Assembly: GCF_013385825.1 (NCBI RefSeq)
Contig: NZ_JACAPG010000018.1
Span: forward strand, 310,001 to 374,000
Direction: 5' to 3'
DNA: 64,000 nt
Source: Pseudomonas reactans
GTDB lineage: Bacteria > Pseudomonadota > Gammaproteobacteria > Pseudomonadales > Pseudomonadaceae
The translations under genes were made by a program, and so were the position numbers. Below are positions 31,069 through 40,066 of this stretch, piece by piece. The notes under the pieces were generated by a model. That model searched no databases, was not told the DNA's origin, and saw nothing but the letters and a program-made list of their open reading frames with translations. Each line of letters begins with the position of its first letter. Within the stretch, counting starts at the first letter, position 1.

Positions 31069-31527
31069 GTGTCGAGCAAGCTAGAAGAGTTGCAGGCCTT
31101 GCTGGCCCCGGTGGTCGTGGCCCTAGGCTATGAATGCTGGGGTATTGAGTTTTCGGCTCAAGGTCGCCACTCAATGTTGCGCGTTTATATCGATAAAGAG
31201 GGCGGCGTGCTGGTGGACGATTGTGCCATTGTCAGCCGTCAGATCAGCGGTGTGCTGGATGTTGAAGATCCGATCTCCGTTGAATACACCCTCGAAGTTT
31301 CCTCGCCAGGCATGGAACGCCCACTGTTCACTATTGAGCAGTTTGCAAAATTTGCCGGTGAACAAGTGAAGATCAAGCTGCGATCTCCCTTTGAAGGGCG
31401 ACGCAACTTTCAGGGCCTTCTGCGCGGTGTAGAAGAACAGGATGTCGTGGTGCAGGTAGAAGACCATGAGTTCCTGTTGCCGATCGATATGATCGACAAG
31501 GCCAACATTATTCCCAGTTTTGACTGA
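31069..31527 (+). CDS. rimP: Ribosome maturation factor RimP
   Basis: A 152-residue 30S-assembly factor (LQALLAPVVVALGYECWGIE at the N-terminus, SRQISGVLDVEDPI and LEVSSPGMERPLF in the middle). The GTG at 31069 was chosen because GAGGGGG lies five bases upstream and it gives the family length; an ATG six codons earlier is in frame. It is the first protein gene of the rimP-nusA-infB operon. Confidence 0.96.
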   Translation: MSSKLEELQALLAPVVVALGYECWGIEFSAQGRHSMLRVYIDKEGGVLVDDCAIVSRQISGVLDVEDPISVEYTLEVSSPGMERPLFTIEQFAKFAGEQVKIKLRSPFEGRRNFQGLLRGVEEQDVVVQVEDHEFLLPIDMIDKANIIPSFD

Positions 31528-31574
31528 GACGCGGATCCCGCGGATCCAATGGCTTGCGAAAGGCGAGGCGTACG

Positions 31575-33056
31575 ATGAGCAAAGAAGTACTGCTGGTTGT
31601 TGAGTCGGTATCCAATGAAAAGGGCGTACCGGCAAACGTGATTTTTGAAGCGCTGGAGCTGGCCCTGGCCACTGCTACCAAAAAGCGTTTTGAAGACGAA
31701 GTTGATCTGCGTGTGGAAATCAACCGCCACACCGGTGCCTATGAGACTTTCCGTCGCTGGACGGTCGTCGAAGAAGCCGATCTTGATGATCCGGCCATCG
31801 AAACCTGGCCAAGCAAGGTTGCCGAAACGCATCCTGGTGCCAAGGTCGGTGATGTCGTCGAAGAAAAGATCGAATCGATCGAATTCGGCCGTATTGCTGC
31901 ACAGACCGCCAAGCAGGTCATCGTGCAGAAGGTTCGCGAAGCTGAGCGCGCTCAAGTCGTTGACGCTTATCGCGAGCGCCTGGGTGAAATCATCTCCGGC
32001 ACCGTGAAAAAAGTCACCCGCGACAACGTGATCGTCGACCTGGGCAACAACGCCGAAGCGTTGCTGGCCCGCGAAGACATCATTTCGCGCGAAACCTTCC
32101 GTGTCGGCGTGCGTCTGCGTGCGCTGCTCAAGGAAATCCGCACCGAGAACCGCGGCCCTCAGTTGATCCTGTCGCGTACTGCGCCGGAAATGCTGATCGA
32201 GCTGTTCCGTATCGAAGTGCCTGAAATCGCCGAAGGCCTGATCGAAGTCATGGCTGCGTCCCGCGATCCGGGTTCGCGTGCCAAGATTGCGGTCCGCTCC
32301 AAGGACAAACGCATCGATCCGCAAGGCGCTTGCATCGGTATGCGCGGTTCGCGCGTCCAGGCAGTGTCGGGCGAATTGGGTGGTGAGCGTGTGGACATCG
32401 TCCTGTGGGACGATAACCCGGCGCAGTTCGTAATCAACGCCATGTCGCCGGCTGAAGTGGCGGCAATTATCGTTGACGAGGATGCCCATGCAATGGACAT
32501 CGCCGTTGGCGCAGACAATCTGGCTCAGGCCATTGGTCGTGGTGGTCAGAACGTGCGTCTGGCCAGCCAACTGACCGGCTGGACCCTGAACGTGATGACC
32601 GAATCGGACATCCAGGCTAAGCAGCAAGCTGAAACCGGTGACATCCTGCGCAACTTCATCGAAGAGTTGGAAGTCGATGAAGACCTGGCACAGGTGCTGG
32701 TAGATGAAGGCTTCACCAGCCTGGAAGAGATTGCCTACGTACCGTTGGAAGAAATGCTCAACATCGACGGCTTTGACGAAGACACCGTCAACGAGCTTCG
32801 CGCTCGGGCCAAGGATCGTTTGTTGACTAAAGCCATCGCTACTGAGGAAAAGCTGGCAGACGCCCATCCGGCCGAAGACCTGCTCTCGCTTGAGGGTATG
32901 GACAAGGATTTGGCGATGGAACTGGCGGTGCGCGGCGTAATTACCCGCGAAGACCTGGCCGAGCAGTCTATTGACGATCTGCTCGACATCGACGGCATTG
33001 ACGATGATCGTGCCGGCAAGTTGATCATGGCCGCCCGAGCCCATTGGTTCGAGTAA
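31575..33056 (+). CDS. nusA: Transcription factor NusA
   Basis: A 493-residue transcription elongation/termination factor. It has an N-terminal RNA polymerase-binding domain (1-125), an S1 domain (from about 135, GTVKKVTRDNVIVDLG), two KH domains (KDKRIDPQGACIGMRGSRVQ in the first) and two acidic C-terminal repeats typical of gammaproteobacteria. The ATG at 31575 begins MSKEVLLVVESVSNEK. It lies 47 bp after rimP and 27 bp before infB. Confidence 0.98.
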   Translation: MSKEVLLVVESVSNEKGVPANVIFEALELALATATKKRFEDEVDLRVEINRHTGAYETFRRWTVVEEADLDDPAIETWPSKVAETHPGAKVGDVVEEKIESIEFGRIAAQTAKQVIVQKVREAERAQVVDAYRERLGEIISGTVKKVTRDNVIVDLGNNAEALLAREDIISRETFRVGVRLRALLKEIRTENRGPQLILSRTAPEMLIELFRIEVPEIAEGLIEVMAASRDPGSRAKIAVRSKDKRIDPQGACIGMRGSRVQAVSGELGGERVDIVLWDDNPAQFVINAMSPAEVAAIIVDEDAHAMDIAVGADNLAQAIGRGGQNVRLASQLTGWTLNVMTESDIQAKQQAETGDILRNFIEELEVDEDLAQVLVDEGFTSLEEIAYVPLEEMLNIDGFDEDTVNELRARAKDRLLTKAIATEEKLADAHPAEDLLSLEGMDKDLAMELAVRGVITREDLAEQSIDDLLDIDGIDDDRAGKLIMAARAHWFE

Positions 33057-33083
33057 CTAGGCGCGGCCTGAGGAGAGAAGTGC

Positions 33084-35609
33084 ATGACGCAAGTCACGGT
33101 GAAACAACTGGCCGATGAGGTCAAAACACCGGTAGAGCGCCTGTTGCAGCAGATGCGTGAGGCAGGTCTGCCGCACACCGCCGCCGATGAAGGTGTGAGC
33201 GACAGTGAGAAGCAGTCTTTGCTGACTCACTTGAAGAGCAGCCACAAGGCGAAAGTGGAAGAACCGCGCAAGATTACATTGCAGCGCAAAACCACCAGCA
33301 CCCTGCGTGTTGCGGGTAGCAAGAGCATCAGCGTTGAAGTACGCAAGAAGAAAGTCTTCGTACAGCGCAGCCCGGAAGAAATCGAAGCCGAGCGCAAACG
33401 CGAACTGGAAGAACGTCGCGCAGTAGAAAATGCTGCACGTCAGAAGGCTGAAGAAGAAGCCAAGCGTCGCGCCGAAGAAGAAGCGCGTCGCCAGCCTGCT
33501 GCTGCGCAACCTGCTGCCACTGAAGCGGTCGCCGCGCCTAGCGCTCCTGTAGAAGCTGTGCGTGAGGCCGCTCCGGTTGCCGCTGCACCAGCGCCTGCTG
33601 CTGACGCTCGTAAGCGTGACGAACCTCGTCGCCCAGACAAGCCGCGTGCCGACGATAACAATCGTCGTGGCGGTGGTGGTGATGGCGAGCGCAAAAACGC
33701 TCCGCATCGTGCCTCGGTCAAAGAGAAAGCGCCTGCTCCACGCGTTGCCCCACGTACTACCGACGAAGAAAGCGATGGCTTCCGTCGTGGTGGTCGCGGC
33801 AAGGCCAAGCTGAAGAAACGCAACGCCCACGGTTTCCAGAGCCCAACCGGCCCTGTCGTGCGTGAAGTGAAGATCGGTGAGACCATCACTGTGGGCGATC
33901 TGGCCCAACAGATGTCGGTCAAGGCAGCTGAAATCATCAAGTTCATGTTCAAGCTGGGCACTCCGGCCACCATCAACCAGGTACTGGATCAGGAAACTGC
34001 CCAGCTTGTGGCTGAGGAATTGGGCCACAAAGTGACCCTGGTCAGCGACACCGCCCTGGAAGATTCCCTGGCCGAGTCCCTGAAGTTTGAAGGTGAGGCG
34101 GTTTCCCGTGCACCAGTCGTGACCGTAATGGGCCACGTTGACCACGGTAAAACATCCCTGCTCGACTACATCCGTCGTGCCAAGGTTGCTGCTGGCGAAG
34201 CCGGTGGTATCACCCAGCACATCGGTGCGTACCACGTTGAAACCGACCGTGGAATGGTGACGTTCCTCGACACCCCTGGTCACGCCGCGTTTACCGCAAT
34301 GCGTGCCCGTGGTGCCAAGGCGACCGACATCGTGATCCTGGTGGTTGCAGCGGACGACGGCGTGATGCCACAAACCATCGAAGCCGTTCAGCATGCCAAG
34401 GCAGCTGGTGTTCCGTTGGTGGTCGCAGTGAACAAGATCGACAAGCCGGGCGCCGATCTTGATCGCATCCGTAGCGAACTGTCGGTTCACGGCGTGACCT
34501 CCGAAGAGTGGGGTGGCGACACTCCATTCGTACCGGTCTCCGCGAAGATGGGTACCGGCGTTGACGAACTGCTCGAAGCTGTTCTGTTGCAAGCCGAGGT
34601 TCTGGAACTGACCGCTACGCCATCGGCTCCTGGCCGTGGTGTTGTGGTTGAGTCCCGTCTCGACAAGGGCCGTGGCCCGGTTGCTACCGTTCTGGTTCAA
34701 GACGGTACCCTGCGCCAAGGCGACATGGTACTGGTCGGTTCGAACTACGGCCGTGTACGTGCCATGCTCGACGAGAACGGCAAGCCAATCAAGGAAGCAG
34801 GTCCTGCTATCCCGGTCGAGATCCTCGGCCTGGATGGTACGCCGGACGCTGGTGACGAGATGAGCGTGGTTGCCGACGAGAAGAAAGCCCGTGAAGTGGC
34901 TCTGTTCCGTCAAGGCAAGTTCCGTGAAGTCAAGCTGGCCCGTGCTCACGCCGGCAAGCTGGAAAACATCTTCGAGAACATGGGCCAGGAAGAGAAGAAG
35001 ACGCTTAACATCGTCCTCAAATCTGACGTACGTGGTTCCCTCGAAGCGTTGAACGGCGCCTTGAATGGCCTGGGTAACGACGAAGTGCAAGTGCGCGTTG
35101 TCGGTGGCGGTGTCGGTGGTATCACCGAATCCGACGCCAACCTGGCACTGGCTTCCAACGCTGTACTGTTCGGCTTCAACGTGCGTGCCGATGCCGGCGC
35201 TCGCAAGATTGTCGAGCAAGAAGGCTTGGACATGCGTTACTACAACGTCATCTACGACATCATCGAAGACGTCAAGAAAGCCCTCACCGGCATGCTTGGC
35301 AGCGACGTCCGGGAGAACATCCTGGGTGTGGCCGAGGTGCGTGACGTGTTCCGCTCGCCAAAATTCGGCGCGATCGCCGGTTGCATGGTTATCGAAGGTG
35401 TTGTGCACCGTAACCGTCCAATCCGTGTACTGCGTGAAGACATCGTTATCTTCGAAGGCGAGCTGGAATCCCTGCGCCGCTTCAAGGATGACGCTTCCGA
35501 AGTACGTGCCGGCATGGAATGCGGTATCGGCGTCAAGAGCTACAACGACGTCAAGGTTGGCGACAAGATCGAAGTCTTCGAGAAGGTTCAGGTTGCTCGC
35601 AGCCTCTAA
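33084..35609 (+). CDS. infB: Translation initiation factor IF-2
   Basis: An 841-residue GTPase that brings initiator tRNA to the 30S subunit. It has an IF2N domain at residues 1-55, a long charged linker (KRELEERRAVENAARQKAEE and Ala/Pro-rich stretches, about 85-250), then the G domain (GHVDHGKTSLLDY, DTPGHAAF, NKIDKPGAD) and domains II-IV. Having the initiator tRNA gene in the same cluster matches its function. Confidence 0.99.
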   Translation: MTQVTVKQLADEVKTPVERLLQQMREAGLPHTAADEGVSDSEKQSLLTHLKSSHKAKVEEPRKITLQRKTTSTLRVAGSKSISVEVRKKKVFVQRSPEEIEAERKRELEERRAVENAARQKAEEEAKRRAEEEARRQPAAAQPAATEAVAAPSAPVEAVREAAPVAAAPAPAADARKRDEPRRPDKPRADDNNRRGGGGDGERKNAPHRASVKEKAPAPRVAPRTTDEESDGFRRGGRGKAKLKKRNAHGFQSPTGPVVREVKIGETITVGDLAQQMSVKAAEIIKFMFKLGTPATINQVLDQETAQLVAEELGHKVTLVSDTALEDSLAESLKFEGEAVSRAPVVTVMGHVDHGKTSLLDYIRRAKVAAGEAGGITQHIGAYHVETDRGMVTFLDTPGHAAFTAMRARGAKATDIVILVVAADDGVMPQTIEAVQHAKAAGVPLVVAVNKIDKPGADLDRIRSELSVHGVTSEEWGGDTPFVPVSAKMGTGVDELLEAVLLQAEVLELTATPSAPGRGVVVESRLDKGRGPVATVLVQDGTLRQGDMVLVGSNYGRVRAMLDENGKPIKEAGPAIPVEILGLDGTPDAGDEMSVVADEKKAREVALFRQGKFREVKLARAHAGKLENIFENMGQEEKKTLNIVLKSDVRGSLEALNGALNGLGNDEVQVRVVGGGVGGITESDANLALASNAVLFGFNVRADAGARKIVEQEGLDMRYYNVIYDIIEDVKKALTGMLGSDVRENILGVAEVRDVFRSPKFGAIAGCMVIEGVVHRNRPIRVLREDIVIFEGELESLRRFKDDASEVRAGMECGIGVKSYNDVKVGDKIEVFEKVQVARSL

Positions 35610-35680
35610 CTCGCGCACTTCCGGAGCCACGCCGCGTGTGGGCATGCAAATGCCCCGCGCAGCGTACGGACTCTAAACGC

Positions 35681-35714
35681 AACGCCCGGTCTGGCTTTTG
35701 TCAGGCCGGGCGTT
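35681..35714 (+). terminator. Terminator between infB and rbfA
   Basis: AACGCCCGG and CCGGGCGTT, each followed or preceded by CTG/CAG, form a strong stem with a GTTT end. Its location in the middle of a gene cluster suggests partial termination or an mRNA processing site. Confidence 0.7.
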
Positions 35715-35768
35715 TGCCGCTTTCAGACCCCACGGGTTTCACCGTGTGGCAGTAACAGGTAACAAGAC

Positions 35769-36164
35769 ATGGCAAAAGAATACAGCCGTACCCAGCGTAT
35801 CGGCGATCAGATGCAGCGCGAGCTGGCCCAACTGATCCGTCGCGAAGTCAAAGACCCTCGCGTTGGCCTGGTCACCATCACCGCCGTAGAAGTGAGCCGT
35901 GACGTGGGTCACGCCAAGATCTTCATCACCGTGATGGGGCAGGACAGCAGCGAAGAAATCGCACAAAGCATCAAGGTGCTCAACTCGGCCGCAGGTTTCC
36001 TGCGCATGCAGTTGGCCCGTGAAATGAAGCTGCGCAGTGTTCCTCAGTTGCACTTCCACTACGACGAAAGCGTCGTGCGGGGTGCGCACCTGTCGGCACT
36101 GATCGAGCGCGCCGTGGCTGAAGACAGCCAGCACCCGTCCACACCTGAAGACGCCAAGGAGTAA
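35769..36164 (+). CDS. rbfA: 30S ribosome-binding factor RbfA
   Basis: A 131-residue KH-fold protein needed for late 16S rRNA processing and cold adaptation. It has the signature RTQRIGDQMQRELAQLIRRE and FLRMQLAREMKLRSVPQLHF. It lies 3 bp before truB. Confidence 0.97.
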   Translation: MAKEYSRTQRIGDQMQRELAQLIRREVKDPRVGLVTITAVEVSRDVGHAKIFITVMGQDSSEEIAQSIKVLNSAAGFLRMQLAREMKLRSVPQLHFHYDESVVRGAHLSALIERAVAEDSQHPSTPEDAKE

Positions 36165-36167
36165 GCG

Positions 36168-37085
36168 GTGGCTCAGGTCAAACGTATCCGTCGCAACGTC
36201 AGCGGCATAATCCTGCTCGACAAGCCCATTGGCTTTACCTCCAATGCCGCGTTGCAGAAGGTCCGCTGGCTGCTCAACGCCGAAAAGGCCGGGCATACCG
36301 GCAGCCTCGATCCTTTGGCCACCGGTGTACTGCCTTTGTGCTTTGGCGAGGCCACCAAGTTTTCGCAATACCTGCTCGATTCCGACAAGGGTTACGAAAC
36401 CCTGATGCAATTGGGCAAGACCACCACCACGGCCGACGCCGAAGGTGATGTTCTGCAGGTTCGCGATGTGACCGTTGGTCGTGCAGATATTGAAGCGGCT
36501 TTACCCGGTTTTCGTGGGCAAATCAGTCAGATACCGCCGATGTACTCGGCGCTCAAGCGTGATGGCCAGCCTCTTTACAAGCTGGCACGTGCGGGCGAAG
36601 TAGTGGAGCGCGAACCGCGTTCTGTTACTATTGCGCGCTTGGAATTGCTCGCCTGTGAAGGCGACACTGCCCGCCTGGCCGTGGACTGCAGCAAAGGCAC
36701 CTATATCCGTACCCTCGTGGAAGATATCGGTGAGCAGCTCGGTTGCGGTGCATACGTTGCAGAACTGCGACGCACCCAGGCTGGCCCTTTCAGCCTGGCC
36801 CAGACGGTCACGCTGGAAGAGTTGGAAGCCGTACACGCCGAAGGCGGCAACGAAGCGGTTGATCGCTTCCTGATGCCATCGGACAGCGGTTTGCTGGATT
36901 GGCCATTGCTGCACTTTTCGGAGCACAGCGCGTTCTACTGGCTCAACGGCCAGCCGGTACGTGCCCCGGATGCCCCGAAGTTCGGCATGGTGCGGGTACA
37001 GGATCATAACGGTCGCTTCATCGGTATCGGTGAAGTGAGCGAAGACGGGCGCATCGCGCCACGTCGACTGATTCGGTCAGAATGA
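36168..37085 (+). CDS. truB: tRNA pseudouridine-55 synthase
   Basis: A 305-residue enzyme that makes the T-loop pseudouridine of tRNAs. The N-terminus LLDKPIGFTSN is followed by the catalytic Asp in GHTGSLDPLATGVLP. KGTYIRTLVEDIG and a C-terminal PUA-like region also match. It starts with GTG (GTG-GCT-CAG) with AAGGAG seven bases upstream, inside the end of rbfA. Confidence 0.98.
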   Translation: MAQVKRIRRNVSGIILLDKPIGFTSNAALQKVRWLLNAEKAGHTGSLDPLATGVLPLCFGEATKFSQYLLDSDKGYETLMQLGKTTTTADAEGDVLQVRDVTVGRADIEAALPGFRGQISQIPPMYSALKRDGQPLYKLARAGEVVEREPRSVTIARLELLACEGDTARLAVDCSKGTYIRTLVEDIGEQLGCGAYVAELRRTQAGPFSLAQTVTLEELEAVHAEGGNEAVDRFLMPSDSGLLDWPLLHFSEHSAFYWLNGQPVRAPDAPKFGMVRVQDHNGRFIGIGEVSEDGRIAPRRLIRSE

Positions 37086-37090
37086 CCGGA

Positions 37091-37133
37091 CGAGTGTGGC
37101 TGTTAACAGGCACGGTCAACACTCATTTTTAGA
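37091..37133 (+). terminator. Probable terminator between truB and rpsO
   Basis: GAGTGT and ACACTC enclose about 22 bases including CTGTTAACAG and are followed by ATTTTTA. It separates truB from rpsO. Confidence 0.55.
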
Positions 37134-37158
37134 TACAGGGATTTGTCCCTGGCCTGTT

Positions 37159-37181
37159 GAAACTGCCCTTTGGGTGGTTTC
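37159..37181 (+). promoter_or_regulatory. Leader hairpin before the rpsO ribosome-binding site
   Basis: GAAACTGCCC and GGGTGGTTTC pair along 10 bases (including G-U pairs) around a TTT loop. The hairpin ends just before the AAGGA of rpsO. S15 represses its own translation through a leader structure in several bacteria, and this is the obvious candidate here. Confidence 0.5.
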
Positions 37182-37200
37182 CTGAAAAAAGGATTGCCTC

Positions 37201-37470
37201 ATGGCTCTCGACGTTCAAGAAAAAGCACAAATCGTTGCTGACTATCAGCAAGCTGTTGGTGACACTGGTTCGCCAGAAGTGCAAGTTGCACTGCTGACCC
37301 ACAACATCAACAAGCTGCAAGGTCACTTCAAGGCCAACGGTAAAGATCACCACTCCCGTCGTGGTCTGATCCGCATGGTAAACCAGCGCCGTAAGCTGCT
37401 GGACTACCTGAAAGGCAAGGATCTGGGTCGTTATCAGACTCTGATCGGTCGCCTGGGTCTGCGTCGCTAA
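37201..37470 (+). CDS. rpsO: 30S ribosomal protein S15
   Basis: An 89-residue primary 16S rRNA-binding protein. It contains the S15 core DTGSPEVQVALLTHNINKLQ and HHSRRGLIRMVNQRRKLLDY. AAAGGA precedes the ATG. It is followed after 195 bp by pnp; the rpsO-pnp pair is conserved and usually co-transcribed and processed by RNase III. Confidence 0.99.
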   Translation: MALDVQEKAQIVADYQQAVGDTGSPEVQVALLTHNINKLQGHFKANGKDHHSRRGLIRMVNQRRKLLDYLKGKDLGRYQTLIGRLGLRR

Positions 37471-37665
37471 TAAGCGATTGCGCTAGAGGTTGGTTGTCTG
37501 CCGTGTGTCAGTGGGATTCCCGCTGGCGCATGGTAGGCTCCCAGCCTCAAGTTTTATCTGGACACACGTTTTACCCTGGACCAGGTTCGGGCCGATTCCC
37601 GACATTGCCCAAGAATTTCGCAAGAAGACAAGTTCCCCCAAGAGCCACAAAGAAGGTAGGACACC

Positions 37666-39771
37666 GTGAACCCGGTTATCAAAAAATTCCAGTTCGGTCA
37701 GTCGACCGTTACCCTCGAGACAGGCCGTATCGCCCGTCAAGCCTCCGGCGCAGTGCTGGTTACCGTTGACGACGACGTTACCGTTCTGGTGACCGTAGTT
37801 GGCGCCAAGACCGCTGACCCGAGCAAAGGCTTCTTCCCTCTGTCCGTTCACTACCAGGAAAAGACTTACGCTGCCGGTAAGATCCCTGGCGGTTTCTTCA
37901 AGCGCGAAGGCCGTCCTTCCGAGAAAGAAACCCTGACTTCCCGACTGATCGACCGTCCGATCCGTCCGCTGTTCCCAGAAGGCTTCATGAACGAAGTGCA
38001 GGTTGTCTGCACCGTCGTTTCCACCAGCAAAAAGACCGATCCGGACATCGCTGCGATGATCGGTACTTCGGCTGCCCTGGCCATCTCCGGCATTCCTTTC
38101 GATGGCCCGATCGGCGCAGCACGCGTTGCTTTCCACGAAAGCACCGGCTACCTGCTGAACCCGACTTACGAGCAACAGAAAGCGTCGAGCCTGGACATGG
38201 TCGTTGCTGGTACCTCGGAAGCCGTGTTGATGGTTGAATCGGAAGCCAAAGAGCTGACCGAAGACCAGATGCTGGGTGCCGTATTGTTCGCCCACGACGA
38301 GTTCCAGGCTGTCATCAAGGCCGTCACCGAGCTGGCTGCCGAAGCTGCCAAGCCAACCTGGACCTGGGCTCCACAAGCCGAAGCCACCGAGCTGCTGGGC
38401 GCTATCCGCTCCGAGTTCGGCGCTGCCATCTCCGACGCCTACACCATCACCGTCAAGGCCGACCGTTACGCTCGCCTGGGCGAGTTGAAGGACCAGGTTG
38501 TGGCCAAGCTGTCCGGTGAAGAAGGCCAGCCTTCCTCCAGCGATGTGAAAGCGGCTTTCGGTGAAATCGAATACCGCACCGTTCGCGAAAACATCGTTAA
38601 CGGCAAGCCACGTATCGACGGTCGCGACACTCGCACCGTACGCCCGCTGAACATCGAAGTCGGCGTTCTGCCGAAGACTCACGGTTCGGCGCTGTTCACC
38701 CGTGGTGAAACCCAGGCTCTGGTAGTCGCGACCCTGGGCACCGCCCGTGACGCACAACTGCTGGACACCCTGGAAGGCGAGAAAAAAGACCCGTTCATGC
38801 TGCACTACAACTTCCCTCCGTTCTCGGTGGGCGAGTGTGGTCGCATGGGTGGCGCTGGTCGTCGCGAAATCGGTCACGGCCGTCTGGCCCGTCGCTCGAT
38901 CGCTGCCATGCTGCCTGCCGCTGACGTGTTCCCGTACACCATCCGTGTTGTGTCGGAAATCACCGAGTCCAACGGTTCCAGCTCCATGGCTTCCGTTTGC
39001 GGTGCTTCCCTGGCGCTGATGGACGCAGGTGTGCCGATGAAGGCGCCGGTTGCCGGTATCGCCATGGGCCTGGTTAAAGAAGGCGAGAAGTTCGCCATCC
39101 TGACCGACATCCTGGGTGACGAAGACCACCTGGGCGACATGGACTTCAAAGTAGCCGGTACCGCTAAAGGTGTTACCGCGCTGCAGATGGACATCAAGAT
39201 CAAGGGCATCACCGAAGAAATCATGGAAATCGCCCTGGGCCAAGCCCTGGAAGCGCGCCTGAACATCCTCGGTCAGATGAACCAGATCATTGGTCAGTCC
39301 CGCACCGAACTGTCGGAAAATGCTCCGACCATGATCGCGATGAAAATCGACACCGACAAAATCCGTGATGTCATCGGTAAAGGCGGCGCGACTATCCGTG
39401 CGATCTGTGAAGAGACCAAGGCTTCGATCGACATCGAAGACGATGGCTCGATCAAGATCTTCGGCGAAACCAAGGAAGCGGCTGAAGCAGCACGTCAGCG
39501 CGTCCTGGGCATCACTGCTGAGGCCGAGATCGGCAAGATCTACGTCGGTAAGGTTGAGCGCATCGTCGACTTCGGCGCATTCGTCAACATCCTGCCGGGC
39601 AAGGACGGTCTGGTTCATATCTCCATGCTGAGCGACGCTCGCGTTGAGAAAGTGACCGACATCCTGAAGGAAGGCCAGGAAGTGGAAGTGCTGGTACTGG
39701 ACGTGGACAACCGCGGCCGTATCAAGCTGTCCATCAAGGACGTAGCAGCAGCCAAGGCTTCGGGCGTTTAA
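37666..39771 (+). CDS. pnp: Polyribonucleotide nucleotidyltransferase (PNPase)
   Basis: A 701-residue phosphorolytic 3'-5' exoribonuclease and degradosome component. It has two RNase PH domains (first near 1-215, second from about 310 with RETQALVVATLG-like GETQALVVATLG), a KH domain (IRDVIGKGGATIRAI) and an S1 domain (IYVGKVERIVDFGAFVNI). The GTG at 37666 (MNPVIKKFQFG) follows AAGGTAGGA. A terminator follows. Confidence 0.99.
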   Translation: MNPVIKKFQFGQSTVTLETGRIARQASGAVLVTVDDDVTVLVTVVGAKTADPSKGFFPLSVHYQEKTYAAGKIPGGFFKREGRPSEKETLTSRLIDRPIRPLFPEGFMNEVQVVCTVVSTSKKTDPDIAAMIGTSAALAISGIPFDGPIGAARVAFHESTGYLLNPTYEQQKASSLDMVVAGTSEAVLMVESEAKELTEDQMLGAVLFAHDEFQAVIKAVTELAAEAAKPTWTWAPQAEATELLGAIRSEFGAAISDAYTITVKADRYARLGELKDQVVAKLSGEEGQPSSSDVKAAFGEIEYRTVRENIVNGKPRIDGRDTRTVRPLNIEVGVLPKTHGSALFTRGETQALVVATLGTARDAQLLDTLEGEKKDPFMLHYNFPPFSVGECGRMGGAGRREIGHGRLARRSIAAMLPAADVFPYTIRVVSEITESNGSSSMASVCGASLALMDAGVPMKAPVAGIAMGLVKEGEKFAILTDILGDEDHLGDMDFKVAGTAKGVTALQMDIKIKGITEEIMEIALGQALEARLNILGQMNQIIGQSRTELSENAPTMIAMKIDTDKIRDVIGKGGATIRAICEETKASIDIEDDGSIKIFGETKEAAEAARQRVLGITAEAEIGKIYVGKVERIVDFGAFVNILPGKDGLVHISMLSDARVEKVTDILKEGQEVEVLVLDVDNRGRIKLSIKDVAAAKASGV

Positions 39772-39791
39772 TCACCCCCGAGCTTTCAGCT

Positions 39792-39821
39792 AAAAAAGGG
39801 ACTCCTCGGAGTCCTTTTTTT
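39792..39821 (+). terminator. Terminator after pnp
   Basis: GGACTCC, loop TC, GGAGTCC with an A tract before and seven T residues after, 20 bp past the pnp stop. Confidence 0.92.
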
Positions 39822-39873
39822 ATGGGCGTTGGAAAATGCCGGGAAATCAGCCGTTTAGCTGAAGACAAAAGCC

Positions 39874-39914
39874 GCAACTTGCATGCAGACACGATGGCAT
39901 TCATGCAACTTGCA
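39874..39914. promoter_or_regulatory. Pair of TGCAAcTTGCA motifs (candidate enhancer sites)
   Basis: GCAACTTGCA occurs at 39874-39883 and again at 39905-39914, exactly 31 bp apart. The right copy, with the preceding T, is an 11-bp perfect palindrome TGCAAcTTGCA; the left copy differs at the first base. They lie about 65-105 bp upstream of a sigma-54 promoter, the normal place for activator binding sites. No activator is known to me for this motif. Confidence 0.55.
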
Positions 39915-39980
39915 CGATTTCGGAAATTCGTTGTTTTTATAAGTTATTGTTTTATATGGATTTTATTGGCTGTTCAGACT

Positions 39981-39996
39981 TGGCACACTGCCTGCA
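39981..39996 (+). promoter_or_regulatory. Sigma-54 promoter of the BON-domain gene
   Basis: TGGCACACTGCCTGCA has GG and GC separated by exactly 10 bases and matches the -24/-12 consensus (TGGCACn5TTGCA) at all but one core position. The predicted start of transcription is about 60 bases before the ATG at 40067. Confidence 0.75.
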
Positions 39997-40066
39997 ATAA
40001 CCCTGTTAACGCTGCAGCATCAAGGTTTACGTACTGCAGACTTTTAATAAAACAGGAGTTACTCGT

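Noticed and set aside
33057..35645. Open frame of about 860 codons antisense to infB
   Set aside because: Mirror of a highly expressed gene; the sequence is low-complexity and unlike any known family.
37483..39618. Open frame of about 710 codons antisense to pnp
   Set aside because: Shadow of pnp codon usage; the plus-strand gene has all PNPase domains.
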